A DNA stretch of 64,000 nucleotides from Prunella strophiata (taxonomy: Eukaryota > Chordata > Aves > Passeriformes > Prunellidae): contig JAZBQD010000019.1 of NCBI GenBank assembly GCA_036583965.1, positions 1,975,006 to 2,039,005 of the forward strand, written 5' to 3'. Both the position numbers and the translations under genes were made by a program. Shown piece by piece: positions 10,689-33,700 of the stretch (the first letter of the stretch is position 1; every line of letters starts with the position of its first letter). The notes under the pieces are model-generated. The model ran no database searches, was not told where the DNA came from, and worked only from the letters and a program-made list of their open reading frames with translations.

Positions 10689-13002
10689 GTAAGAGTGAGT
10701 CGCTGGTTAATAATTAACTATCAGATCCCTCAAATTCTCTGCGCGGTTTGTGAAGCGGAACAGTCAAGTCCCTACCCTGCAGAAAACGTTTTCTGTCGTT
10801 AATGCTCGTCTTTCCCCCCATACTGCATGTTGGTGGTTGGCAAGGGGACATTCCGTATCTGCTTCCCCTTCCAAAGCCGTGACCTTCCAGAGGAAGGTGT
10901 GGGCTCTGCCCCTTCCCTGGAATGGCCAAGACAAGCTGGCCACATGGATCCCATCCCTAAATCCTGTTCTTCTTTGACCCCAAAACTCACCTTAACCAGT
11001 AGCAGTTTTCTTTCCTTACTGACATGTAAGGAACCGAGTTGAGTCCAGTTACATTTGTATTATTTTTTTACCAAAAAGCACCTGCCACTTAAGTTAAAAA
11101 ACCTTATGCCAGACTAAGCACCGCAAAATCCAAAAACCACCCATAAACCATTTCTAGCAAACCACATCCTTACTTCTCCGAGCGTGCACAAAAGCAGATT
11201 CTTTGCTGTGGAGCATTTTAATTCTCCGTGGGATAATGGTGCCAGGCTGTGGGTGCTCTCTGTGTCCTGCAGGGTGGACCACGAGCGCATCCGAGCCGTC
11301 GGCCCCGACCGGGCGGCCTCGGAGTGGCTGCTGCGCTGCGGGGCCCTGGTCCGCTACCAGGGCTCGCCCAAGTGGCAGCAGGACTACAATGGGCTCCCCA
11401 CCGGGCCCCTGGGCAAGTACAAGATCGAAGCCATCAACGCCACGGACTCGTGCATCATGCACAGAGGATTTGAGTATCTGGGTAATGTACACACGGTGAT
11501 TGTTCTTCATGGGTTTCTTTTTAATTGCATCAAAATTTGAATAATGGTGTCATTTACTCCTTCCTTAGCAAGATACTGATAAATGATTTGTGGGGTTTTT
11601 TTTCCCTTTTACAAATATTTATCAGTCCCCAAGGTTTGGCTGGATGTGTGGTATGAAGTGGAAAGACATTGGCAACTTGAAGTGGCCGTAGCACTAAGGA
11701 AGTGCCACAATTTTGATGAGTTTGTAGCAAAAAGCACTATAAATATTATTTTTCTTCTGCGCCAAGGGATGATTTTGGTGTCTCTGAAGTTGTAATTCTG
11801 CTCATTCTCCAGGCATTTATGATGTCTTTTGTCTTTATTTGTCTAAAGACAAATAAAAAGCAGATTATCTTAAAAATAAGAGATTAAACAAGTGTTTCAG
11901 GTGGTCTTTAAATAACAGAAACCAAAATGGGAACAGGCTGTTTTATTTTTTCATAGCAAGGGACCCTGAATTCCTGGCACTTTCTTATGTCAGAGCCATT
12001 GCTTATTACCCAAAATGGTGTAGGTTTTTTGTTACTTGCCCATTTCAAAGCTTCTGAAATCTTACCAAAACGATTCAAACCCTGAGGTTTTCCTAAATCT
12101 GAGGTACCATAAAGGGACTTTGGAGATTCATTGTGTGTGTGTTGCAGCCCCACTGTATAAAGGAATGTGTTGCTGGGTGGTTTTAGGGGCAGTTATTAAA
12201 TTGAGAACTTAACAACCAGCACAAGCTGGTCCTGGAATTCTGGAGCAAATCCTCCCGTGTGCCCTTGCAGATGGCCTGGAGCACGTTACAGATATCAAGC
12301 TGGAGAAGTGCATGTACATACAGGATGAGTGTCTGCAGAGGCTCAGCGAGACCAGCAACCTCCAGAAGAGTCTGCAGCAGCTGAAGATCATTTCCTGTGG
12401 GAATGTCACAGACAAAGGCATCCTTGCACTCCACAAGCTGACGTACGTGAGCCACTGAGTGCTCCCGCAGCTCCCTGCTCTGTGGGACTGGGACTGTGCT
12501 GCCTGCAGGGGCTGCAGTCTGGCTGTGGCAGGGCTGTGGGATGGCTGGGGGGGCTTGAGGATAAGCAATTAATGATCAGCTTGGCATCTGTGCCTGCAGC
12601 AGCTCTGCAGGGCAGGGTTTGACTGTGTCCTGTGGCTTTTAGTGCTTTCCACCTCACAGCTTCCTCTCAGGGTCTGGGACAGACCTGGGTGCTCGGGTAT
12701 GGGCTGCAGTTGGATCCTGCAGCTAAAAACCCCAAGCACTCACTTCAGAAACAAACTTCCAGTAGAACCATTTAAAATACCAAAAATTCCAGTCACCATT
12801 TAAAATACTCAAAACAACAAAAATTTCTCCAATTTCTGTGTCAGCAATTCAATAGTAGTTGCACATTTTCTTTTCAAATATTTACAGGAACCTGGAATAT
12901 TTGTATCTGAGTGACCTTCCTGGGATCAGAGAGAAAGAAACGACCTTCCGTGTCCTTCAGCAGGCACTGCCCAAGCTGGAGCTGGAGCTGGATTTGGAAT
13001 AA
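10597..13002 (+). CDS. DMAC2L: DMAC2L (ATP5S), distal membrane-arm assembly component 2-like, complete
   Basis: Small mitochondrial leucine-rich-repeat-type protein, once called ATP synthase coupling factor B or subunit s, thought to act in ATP synthase or respiratory-complex biogenesis (family knowledge). Four coding exons, 10597-10688, 11273-11481, 12271-12442 and 12888-13002, total 588 bp: 195 residues plus stop, close to the mammalian length. The order is a presequence-like N-terminus, FWGWLNAVFNK, then VGPDRAASEWLLRCGA, then LRR-like IISCGNVTDKGILALHKL, ending LELELDLE. All introns are GT-AG and no lesion was seen. There are two adjacent ATGs (10597 and 10600); the first is used here. 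Divergent from L2HGDH and convergent with CDKL1, whose 3' end lies about 1 kb beyond. Confidence 0.95.
11273..11481 (+). CDS. DMAC2L: DMAC2L coding exon 2
   Basis: 209 bp, 1 nt + 69 codons + 1 nt. Contains VDHERIRAVGPDRAASEWLL and the conserved YKIEAINATDSCIM. Acceptor CTGCAG, donor GTAATG. Noticeably GC-rich compared with its introns. Confidence 0.95.
12271..12442 (+). CDS. DMAC2L: DMAC2L coding exon 3
   Basis: 172 bp. Contains GLEHVTDIKLEKC, LQRLSETSNLQKSLQQLKII and SCGNVTDKGILALHKL, the LRR-like core. Donor GTACGT. Confidence 0.95.
12888..13002 (+). CDS. DMAC2L: DMAC2L coding exon 4 with stop
   Basis: 115 bp, 1 nt plus 37 codons and TAA at 13000-13002. Encodes NLEYLYLSDLPGIREKE and the acidic, Leu-rich C-terminus. 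Acceptor TTACAG. Confidence 0.95.
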
Positions 13003-13415
13003 ACACAGCAGCACATAACTGAGATGTATGTGATTTCCTAGGATTTACCTTATGTTGCAAAGATGAAGTTGTAGACACCACTGTATTTCCAGTAAGCCCA
13101 GCTCTCCCAGTCCAGCCTCAAAGGTGTGTGTGACCTTTTAGGAAATCATGCAGTTTTTTATTAAGCTTAAACTCAGTGGTGGATCAACAACAGCCAGGGC
13201 AGGCCTCTGCACGCAGGGCTCTGTCTCCTGTTTTTCTGGGAAGCTCTGAATACCTCAGGTAGAAGTTCTCAGTATTTTATTGCACAGAAGCAAAGTGCAG
13301 AGTGGCAGGGGGGGATGTCGGGGTGGTGCCGTCGGTGCCTGGTGTTGGTGCTGTTCCCTCTGGAGAATCTCACCCAGTCGGTGGTGCTGATTTAATAAAA
13401 GAGGTTCTGGGTCTT
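13003..13415 (+). other. DMAC2L: DMAC2L 3' UTR with poly(A) signal
   Basis: AATAAA at 13394-13399 is followed within 25 bp by a T/GT-rich stretch, a good cleavage and polyadenylation context. The exact end is inferred. Confidence 0.7.
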
Positions 13416-14434
13416 TTTTGTGTTCTTCACACTTGGAGTTGTGTCTGGTTCAACCATCTGCAGGCAGGGTCAGCCCTCAGGAGCACTGAGCTGCTGAAGG
13501 GAACACGGTTCTTTGTGCAGGAGCAGCAGCTCTTGGACACAGCCTTGAGCACGTTTTTGCTGTGTGCTGATGGACTGCAGCAGCTCTCTGCAGCTCTGGA
13601 GTTCCATACTCATCCCTCCTTATAAATAAGTCATTGAGAATTGTTGAGGTTGGAAAAGCCCTCTGGGATCATGGGAGTCCAGGTGTTCCCCCAGCACTGC
13701 CAAGGCCACCAATGACCCATGTCCCCAAGTGCCACATCCACAGGGCTTTTAAATCCCTCCAGGGATGGGGAGTCCAGCACTGACCTGGGCAGCTGTGCCA
13801 GGGCTGGACAAACCTTTCCAGGAAGGAATTTTCCCTAATATCAAACCTAAAGCTTCTTGGTGCAACTGGAGGCTGTTCCCTCTGCTCCTGGGAGCAGAGC
13901 CTGTCCCCTCCTGTCAGGAGCTGTGCAGAGCCACAAGGTCCCCCTCAGCCTCCTTTTCTCCAGGCTGAGCCCCTTCCCAGCTCCCTCAGCCTCTCCTGGT
14001 TCTCCAGCCCCTTCCCAGCTCCATTCCCTTCCTGGACACACTCCAGCCCCTCCATGCCTTTCTTGTGAGAGACTCAAAACTGCCCCCAGGGTTGGAGGGG
14101 GGCCCTCACCAGTGCCAGCACAGTGGGAATGGCTCATCCTCGGGGAGAACACAGAATTTTCACTCAAATCCCTGGTTTGGGGGTAGGGAAGGGCAGGAGG
14201 CAGCGACTCCAAGCAGTCAGATGCACAGTGCTGTCTCAGAGATGGCCAACAGGCACACACAGGACGTGGCATCTGTCCCACTGAAAGGGCTTTTACTGCT
14301 GTGGAACACAAAATGAATGTACTGGCATAACATTTTTGCTCTAAGTGTCAGTAAAAAAAGGATGTTCTTACCCAGTAGTAAAGCTTTATATAGCAAAATA
14401 CCTCCAGTAAATTGGAAAAGGAAGCTACATTTCT
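13416..14434. other. Intergenic interval between convergent DMAC2L and CDKL1
   Basis: About 1 kb between the two predicted poly(A) sites. It is largely filled by a minus-oriented CR1-like copy (13635-14110); nothing else was recognised. Confidence 0.6.
13635..14110 (-). mobile_element. CR1-like LINE 3' fragment
   Basis: GAGGTTGGAAAAGCCCTCTG and CCCAAGTGCCACATCCACAG. Same subfamily as 5343-5960. Lies between DMAC2L and CDKL1. Confidence 0.75.
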
Positions 14435-15213
14435 TTTATTCAAAATAATCACAATATTATATTCTGAGATTCCACAAACCCCAGTTGTTCTAATACAAAC
14501 ACTTAGGTAGAATTCCTGCCTGTGTCTGGCCAATGTTATAAATTACATTCATGATTAGTTTTGATAAAATCATTTTTGTAACTACAAGCAAGTGCCTTCA
14601 CTCTTGTCAGAAGCAGAATTCAAGGGTGAAACGTGGAGGAGAAGCTCTGGAAAGACTAAAGAAACAAGAGGGATCCTGCTCTGTTCTCCTGGTGCCAGAG
14701 GAGTCCCAGCAGCACTTGGAGACCTTTGAGCTCTGTAAGGGCAGGAGTGAGCCTGGAGCATCTCTGGAGCAGCAGGCAGCTCCTCCCAGCCTGGCCTGCA
14801 CCAACACAGCTTCCAGCCCTCCAGCAGCACAGGCACAGCTCCTCAGAGCAGGGACTTGGGCCCAGCCTAAAGCAGGAGGGACTCGTGTTTGGCAAGGTGG
14901 AGTTCTCCTGCCAAGTCTGAAATGCAGGGGACAGACAGGCCAGAGCTTTACATTTCATACTGGAAGCACTGGCTTGGGGTAATCCTGAACCAGGAGGCAG
15001 TCAGGAATTAAAGCTGAATGCATTTGCCTTTGTACACAGAACACTAAGATGAGCTTGGAGTTCTTTCTGCATCACTTCCTCTCCATCAGTGACCCAGAGG
15101 AGAGGACAGATCACTCTGGGTCATAATTTTCAGTAATTTCGTTTTCCACTGCGTATCCTCCATTTAGAAATCCTGGATGACTTCAAACAACTGAGTTTTG
15201 ATCTGACACCTGG
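14435..15213 (-). other. CDKL1: CDKL1 3' UTR (predicted)
   Basis: Follows the CDKL1 stop codon (15216-15214). A minus-strand AATAAA lies at 14440-14435. This is the only strong signal noticed, so the UTR end is an inference. Confidence 0.55.
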
Positions 15214-26460
<11,247 letters not shown>

Positions 26461-27640
26461 CGCCGCGTTCATGCAGTCACAGAACCACTCACGGACTGGG
26501 TTGGAAGGGACCTTAAAAACCGTCTATGTCCAACCACCCTGCCATGATCACAGTTGTCTTTGCCCCTCTCTGCCTTTCCACAGGTTTGACTCCTTTTCCT
26601 GCAGGGCTGGAAGAGGGGAACATCCTTCCACAGGTTCTGCGAGCCTCAGGCAGCAGCCGTGCTCCCCTCTGGCACCTGGAGGTTTCCCTGGAGCATCTTC
26701 CCACCGCACGGTTCCAGTATCGCAGGTCTCTGTCACTGAATGGGCTCCTGCCAGCAGCCAGACCCTTCCTTCGGTGGAGCTTTTCCATCCCTGACCATCC
26801 TGTTCTCTTCCCTGGTGCACCCGACTGGGTCCCTGGATCCTCATCCCTCTCCTTATCCCCTGACCAAGGTGGCCTTTTGTGGTGGTAATTAATATTAATC
26901 TGAATATGACTGTGGGCACCCCACTGCATCTGATGCCTCCTCCCTCCCCACTCCTTTCCTGACGTGCTTCCCAACTCAGAACAAAGGTCCACTGATTATT
27001 TTTCTTCCCAAGCCAGGTTCATCAGGGATGTGCAGTCCTCACATTCCAGCTGCCAAGATTGACCCTCCAGAGCTAACAATCTCTTGCAGAGAAGGAATAT
27101 TGCTGTATATTTATTTATAAATATAACTGCCCATAACGGGCACTTGTGTTGTCCGAAGACACGTTCATTACATTATTTTTTCAAGCTCCTTTTCCCTCTA
27201 CCTCAGCAGATCCCTGAAGATCTGGGATAGAGGTGCAGCACCTGCAGCACCTGCAGCAAACAGCTGAAGCGTGAGGACAAGATGTAAAGTGCTCTAGATC
27301 CTGCTGAGGCTGAGCCGTGTGTTTTCCTACTCTGAGCAGCCCTTTGCAGCCCACCAGCCCCTGCTTTCTTCCCAGGTACAAGGCAGCCAGCCTCTGCTTT
27401 TCCAGCCAAACAACTCCTGAGTGCTTTCCTTGGTGCTCCCAGGTGACTGCGCTGAGAAGAATTTGTCCCTGCCTGCTGATTTCTCGCTCCTGTGCTGTCC
27501 CCAGGAGCTCTGCTGGCTCCCCAGAGTCTGCAGGACAGGGAGCAGCGGCCCCAGGCCCTTCCCACAGCAGCCACAAGGGCTGATCCTCCCCTTCAGAGCC
27601 CTCTGACAAGGTATTGTTCCCAGCGAGTCACCACGCCACA
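26461..27640. other. Intergenic interval between CDKL1 promoter and MAP4K5 3' end
   Basis: About 1.2 kb holding a minus-oriented CR1-like fragment (26476 to about 26900). The remainder (about 26900-27640) has no recognised gene or repeat. Confidence 0.6.
26476..26900 (-). mobile_element. CR1-like fragment
   Basis: TGGGTTGGAAGGGACCTTAA at the left edge, then diverged CR1-like sequence. The right boundary is uncertain. Confidence 0.6.
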
Positions 27641-30612
27641 CATCAAATAAAGCAGTTTATTTGGCATAGACTGAACTGCAACAGAAATTCCCGTGGAACA
27701 AAGCCTGGTTACACAAACTGAACGAGTGCAGTTATGAGTCTCAGTTACATCTAACAACTAAACAAGGTAAAAAAAAGCACATTTCAGAGTCTCCCAGTCT
27801 TGTCCTTTCCATCCAGAGACACCGTGGCTCCCTTCTTCTTGTTGTACCTTTCTTCTTTCAGCACAACTCCAGCTGTATTTTTCACTTGCAAGTAATTTGG
27901 TTAGGAAATCCAAAGAGATTAATCCACAGACTGCTCTTCCCACTGCTGTTTGTAATTCCAAGAGCTCTGGGAGCCTCTTTTAAGGCTTTCAAGTCGGGTA
28001 CATGACCTCGTGCATCCAATACTTAAAATTTTGATAAATTGAGTGAGGAAAGAGGGGCTGAGCAACATTTTGCTTCATCACCCCCAAACTCCCCATTAGG
28101 CTTTTTCAAGCCTGGTTTAAATTCCACAAAAACAAAGGTACAGACAATGCCAGACTAAATTAAACAGTCAAACACAAATTATACTGATCAGAGTCACCGA
28201 GGCTGGCTGGGTTGACTGGAACACACAAATCTGCTCTGTGGTATGGAACAAAAGTGAGGTTTTACACTAGGAAACAGCATCTTGCAGATCATGCCAAAAA
28301 ATGCCACTGTCTATGAAACCAGCACTAAGCATTTCACAACATGCCATTAGAAATGCTTCAACAGCTAAAAAAGGTTTGATTAAACGAGGACTTTCCTAAG
28401 TTTATTCTTTATGATCCAGCAAAACACCAGCAATTCGTGTCAAAGAAAAATACTTTCAGCTCGTTATTTCTGCATGACAGTGTCATGACCTAAGAGTTAT
28501 TTACTCCAGTTATTCCCCATAAAAATTCAACTTTTATTTACAGGTTTCTCTAGTCTTTTAGAGATGTCCTTTAAGTGTTTTCAAAGATGAAGCTGAAATT
28601 ACCTTCTGTAGTGAATGAGGTAAATTAAGAAGTGTTTGCTCTACAATATCTACACCTGGTGCTTCACTTCATTTTTGTTTTAAAGACCAGGAGTGGCACC
28701 ATTTGAGGTTAATCACCAGTCACTGTTACCTGGGGAGAAGTGATTTCAATACTAGAGAACTTCTTTAAAAGACAAAAATCACATGTCCTGCTTTTAATAC
28801 TGCTGATCCAATTCCAGCTGACCACCCCTAAAGCATTTTTCATGCTCTGTGGAGTGATTTTTAAATTTCATCTGTACACTTACTGCTAATTAAGCTTTGA
28901 CACAGTGTCAGAACTGAAAAGCTTGACTTGATTTGGATGTCAAGTCAGCAAGAATTAGTTTTGAATGACAGTGGCTAAAATGCTGAATGTGTGCAGGGCT
29001 GTTTTCCCTCTGGACCTAGGAGATGTCCCTGAGCCATCACGTGGGCCCAGACAATTCCTCCCTGGTAAATTATGGATCATGGAGCCCGATGCCAGCACAG
29101 CACCAAAGCACTCCCAGCTCTCACACACCTCTCCTGCTCTGCTCAAATGACCTGGGAATTCCAGCCTCTCCTTCCTAGGCAGCAGATCTCAGGAGCTGAA
29201 CAGGCATTCAATTAAAAAACCCCTTCAATTCCAATGTTTCTGAGCTGCTACTGCACCTGCCCGAGGAGTGTTCACATCAAAGCCAGCAGGGTAATGTGAG
29301 GTAGTAAAACCAGGTGCTCTCCTGGAGTCAGTCTATATTTAATGGTACCTCAAGAATTTTAATTAATGAGGAAGACAAAAGGAACCGATGCGACTCTTCA
29401 ATGGAAAAAAGAGAAAGGAAAAAAAAAAAATGCAGGTGACCAAAAAGTGATCAAAGCTTGGATACAGAATACTGGTTCTTATCATGTTTATTTATACTCC
29501 CAGCTGGGGCAGAGCCATCCCCAAAGCACAGCAGCTGGAATGCTGCTCAGGCTCAGCTGTGGCTCCAGGCTCCCCTCTGGACGAGCATAAATAAACCACA
29601 CGTCGTGGGCAGTTGGATACATGATACTTTCACTCATTAAGGATGATGACCTGCTACAATTTCCACTTCATGTCACAAGGCTTATCCCTAATTTATGAAA
29701 ATAAAGCATATATGTTTTGTACATTTTTATATATATATGTATAAATATATATATAAAAAATACACACTGCCAGGCAACTTCACACACATGCACACGCACA
29801 CACACATGGATATTGTACACACCCACCCAGGAGCAACAAGTCTGATATCAATATTCTACTTTGTGTACACACACCCTACATCTAGGAAATAAGAAAATCC
29901 CTTTTATGGCAATTCTGCAGGCAGAAAAATCAGTACAAAATACTTTGTTGTACAAAACTGCATTTTTTTTTACATGATCACCCAACATGGTAACACACCC
30001 CTCAGTAATGCACTACATCCCTACAAGGAAAAAGAATAATCAAATCTTTATACAATTGTAAAAAAAAAAAAAAAAAGTAAGCTGCTCTGCAACCTTCCTT
30101 TGCTAAAAGTTAGACATTACCCCATCCTAGCAGCAGATTAATAAATAAGGATTAAATAGTCTATTATACAAAGCCATACCCAATGGCAGATTTAAAACCA
30201 AAAAGCTTTGCAGATACTTTCACTTCCTACACAAATCTTTGTTTTATTAAGAATAAGACTCAGTATAAAACAGGGCAACAGCCAGCACTAGATCTGTATC
30301 TACAGAATAAAAGGAAAACCCAAGGGAAGGGAAATATTTAACAGTTTATGGCACCTTTACTGCAGAACATGTTTCAAGGCTGTGTTTCCCTAGAACTAAC
30401 GAGTAAAGGGCTCTTTATCTCAGCTTTTATTAAGCAAACTCAACATAACCAACCACACAGTGGCAAGAGACAGAACCAGCTGTTCCCAGCTGCAAAAATG
30501 GATTGATTCCCACCCTAGGGAGCAGCACAGAGGAGAAGCAGCCAGTCCTGGTTCCCCAGTGCTGCAGGGTCCCAGCGTGGCCAATTCCCTCTGCTGCTGG
30601 GGCTGAGGGTGC
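27640..30612 (-). other. MAP4K5: MAP4K5 3' UTR (predicted)
   Basis: About 3 kb of AT-rich, repeat-poor sequence between the stop codon and the distal poly(A) signal. It contains a TATATA/ACAC simple stretch near 29730-29810 and an A17 tract near 30060. The vertebrate gene has a long 3' UTR, which fits. Extent inferred. Confidence 0.6.
27656..27661 (-). terminator. MAP4K5: MAP4K5 poly(A) signal
   Basis: AATAAA on the minus strand, about 2.95 kb after the MAP4K5 stop codon. It is the first canonical signal judged to close a long unique AT-rich 3' UTR. Cleavage site inferred. Confidence 0.6.
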
Positions 30613-30700
30613 TCAGTAGCTGTTCTCATGTCCAGCCAGGATGTAGAGGTTGCTGTGAGCTGTGGGGTTTTCTGTGGGCCTGCTCTCCAGCACAACCACT
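30613..30700 (-). CDS. MAP4K5: MAP4K5 last coding exon with stop
   Basis: 88 bp: [20 protein letters not shown] then LAGHENSY and TGA at 30615-30613. The C-terminus is the same as in mammals. Confidence 0.96.
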
Positions 30701-33700
30701 CTGCAAGCAAACACAAGCGGGATCCACAGTCAGGGGCAGAGAACAGCTCTTGGTGGAACTCCTGAGGAGGAAACTCAGGGGTTTCTACAGGTTAGAGACA
30801 GAGGTACTCCCAAATATCTTGGGTGTTTCATTCTTTAACCAATCCCCTCATTTTACAGCATCACTTCTGATAAAAACACTCAAGGACAAGATACAGTGGA
30901 AGGGTTGGAACTGGATGATTTTTAAGGTCCCTTCCAACCCAATCCATTCTGTAATTCCATGATCCCATCATCTGCAGCCCAAATGTTTATCCCTCCTACA
31001 TCTTCTGATAAGCAACCTCAACAATTCTCCTCCCTCCTACATATTCATCACCTCATGGGCTCACAGGGATCACTCAACCCTTTGTCCTGCTGGATCATGT
31101 TCCTGTGAGCCACTCTGGAAAATGATTCTCCCCCTGTCTTGGCACACTGACCACTGCTGGACCTTGACCATCAGCTGGTGTGGTTGGGCCTTTGATCTCC
31201 CCTCTCCCTCCCAAATGCTGAGCATTTCTCTGCACCAGTTCCTGTTGGTTTTAGGACTGAACTTGTCTCTGCTTTTTGTTTTCCCCAAGGATTTTCCAAA
31301 TGAAGTCTGTGAACAGTTTCTGTCCCTGATCCTCACCTCTGCACCCGAGCAGTTCTGGAGTGATCCAAAGTAAAAAGGTGATTCCACACCTCACTGGAAT
31401 GGCAGGAAAAACTCCTGCTCCATTTGTACAGAGATGGAAAATACAAACCAAAGGGTTTGGCAGTTCCAAGGCCAGATGAGGGAGCAGAGGATCAGGGATT
31501 TGAGAGCAGGAGGTGTTCAAGGCTCTGAGCCACCTGCTCCAGTGGAAGGTGGCCCTGCCCAGGGGTGGAACAAGCTGAGCTTTAGGGTCCATTCCCACCC
31601 AAACCAGTCTGGGATTCTGTGGCTGAAGTGACTGCTGGACTCACCCCTGTCTATTCCTACATTTATCCCTCTGGCTGGCTGAGAATCCACAAGTGTCCAA
31701 CCTGGAGCCTGGGGCAGCTTCTGCTCAGGCTGCAAACCTGGGGACAGCTGCACCTCCTCCCACCTGTGCAGCTGGAAGGGATCAGCTGGATCTTATGGAA
31801 AATGTGTGGATGTGTGACTAAATGTGTGCACTGTGACTAAAACCTGAGTGAGCTCTGGTTTGTTATTTCCAGACCAGCCAAGGTTGTTTTTGGCTGCTGC
31901 CAAGGTAATTCCCAGCTCACCAGGACAATCCCAAACCAGGTGCAGGCTTTTCCAGAAGTGCACTGGGCATCCCTGCAAGCCCAGAGCATCTCTCCTCTCT
32001 CCCTGACACTTGGTGCCCACAGACAGAGCTGGGCTGGGCTGGAAGCCAGGCCCAGCTGGGAACTAGAAAAGCTGGTTTAAATAAAACAAAAGGTTTCTGT
32101 TTCTGCAGGGGGATTACCTGTCTGAGCCCAGCAGGCGGAAAACCCTGGTTTCATCAGATATCTCCTGGGTCACCTGCAGAGAAATGCAGATATTCAGATC
32201 CACTGCAGCAGCACAAGGAAATTTATTGGTCTGAGTTGGAAGGAAAGAAACATTCAAATGCAATTTAATGCAAAGTACAGGACTGAAATGGATAAATTGA
32301 TGTTAAGCATTGTGGAATGTGAGTACTCTCACTTGGGAAGCAGAGGTGATGCCTCAGGTTTTAACTTTTCTATTTTTCACATTCTGTGCTGCTTTAGTGT
32401 GTGGGTCTGGGCTTCACATCAGGGCATGGTGAGCTCTGTGCACAGAGCAGGGAGACAAAACAATTCCTGCTCCAGCTGGGCACCAAGGACAAATGATCCA
32501 AATCTCAGCCCAGGAGCACAAACAGCGTGGGCTGAAGAGAGAAAAACAAGCAGGGTGGGAGTGCAGGGGCTAAAGCTGGAATGGGACAATGAACTCCAAG
32601 GTGCAAATGGAGCAGAGCTGATCCCAGGGAGAGACCCCGTGCCCGGCCGTGCATTTTGTGCCCATTTTGGTCCATCTTGGGTTCATTTTGTGCCCATTTT
32701 GGTCCATCTTGGGTTCATTTTGTGCCCATTTTGGTTCATCTTGGGTTCATTTTGTGCCCATTTTGGTTCATCTTGGGTGCAGCCCTGGCTGGGCTCTGGT
32801 GCTGCCCAAGGTGGATCCATGGAGGAGATCCTTTGAATAAATCCCTGCTTTATTCTTTAGCTCCATCCAGCCTCTGTTCTAGCTCAACCTTCTCAAGGCA
32901 TCAGAGAGAGAAGCCAAAGGACCCAGTGGTAAATAAGGAACAGCAGGAATTAAACTGGAGAGGCTGGGGATCACTTACTTCATCTGACTTGAAGCTCTTG
33001 CCCTGCATGCCATGTTTCCAGAAGGCCAGCACGCTGTCCTGAAGGCACACTGCAAAGGAGGGACACATCACACCCCATTCCCTGCACCCCTGTTTGCCCA
33101 GAGCCTCTGGAGAACCCCTCAGGAAGTGCAAAAACAAACACTGCCAAGCAAAGCACTGTGGGCTGCTGGAAATGACACATCACCTGAATTATTACAGTTA
33201 CTTCAAAACAGATGAATGCTGGAAAATGGGAGTTTTCCATTCAGGGACAGAGAGAGCACAGAGCTGCCAGCTCTGAGTGATTTAATTCTGTGATTCTGAG
33301 AGTTTATTGCAGCAGAAATTCTTGTATGACAGCTACAATTCAAGTTTTAAAAAACTCCTGTCCTAGTCTAAAGACAGCAGCTTGAGAGTTAGATTCAAAT
33401 ATTATTACCCTGACTATTAAAAAATAGATGTGCTATTACTTGAAATAAAATCTTAACTTTTAGAAGGCTAACACAGATTTATGTATTACTAAACCACTTT
33501 CTCCTGCCCAAATTTTGTTCTCATTGCTATGGAAATGACCAGAATCCAGTCAGGCTTTGAACAGTCAGTTCTTAAACCCCTGAGAGACCCCAGAGCAGCA
33601 AATCACTCACCCACTGACTCAATGCAGAAATCAAAGCTCAGCTCAGAAGCCAATTTCTTGCTTGACTTCAATTTCCCTTGTAAATTCACTATTTTCACAA

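Larger units (their letters stand above)
10689..12887 (+). other. DMAC2L: DMAC2L introns 1-3
   Basis: Introns at 10689-11272, 11482-12270 and 12443-12887. No interspersed repeat, RNA gene or extra exon was recognised in them. Confidence 0.6.

Noticed and set aside
29730..29810. TATATA and ACACAC stretches as a regulatory element
   Set aside because: Short low-complexity runs inside the MAP4K5 3' UTR with no further support.
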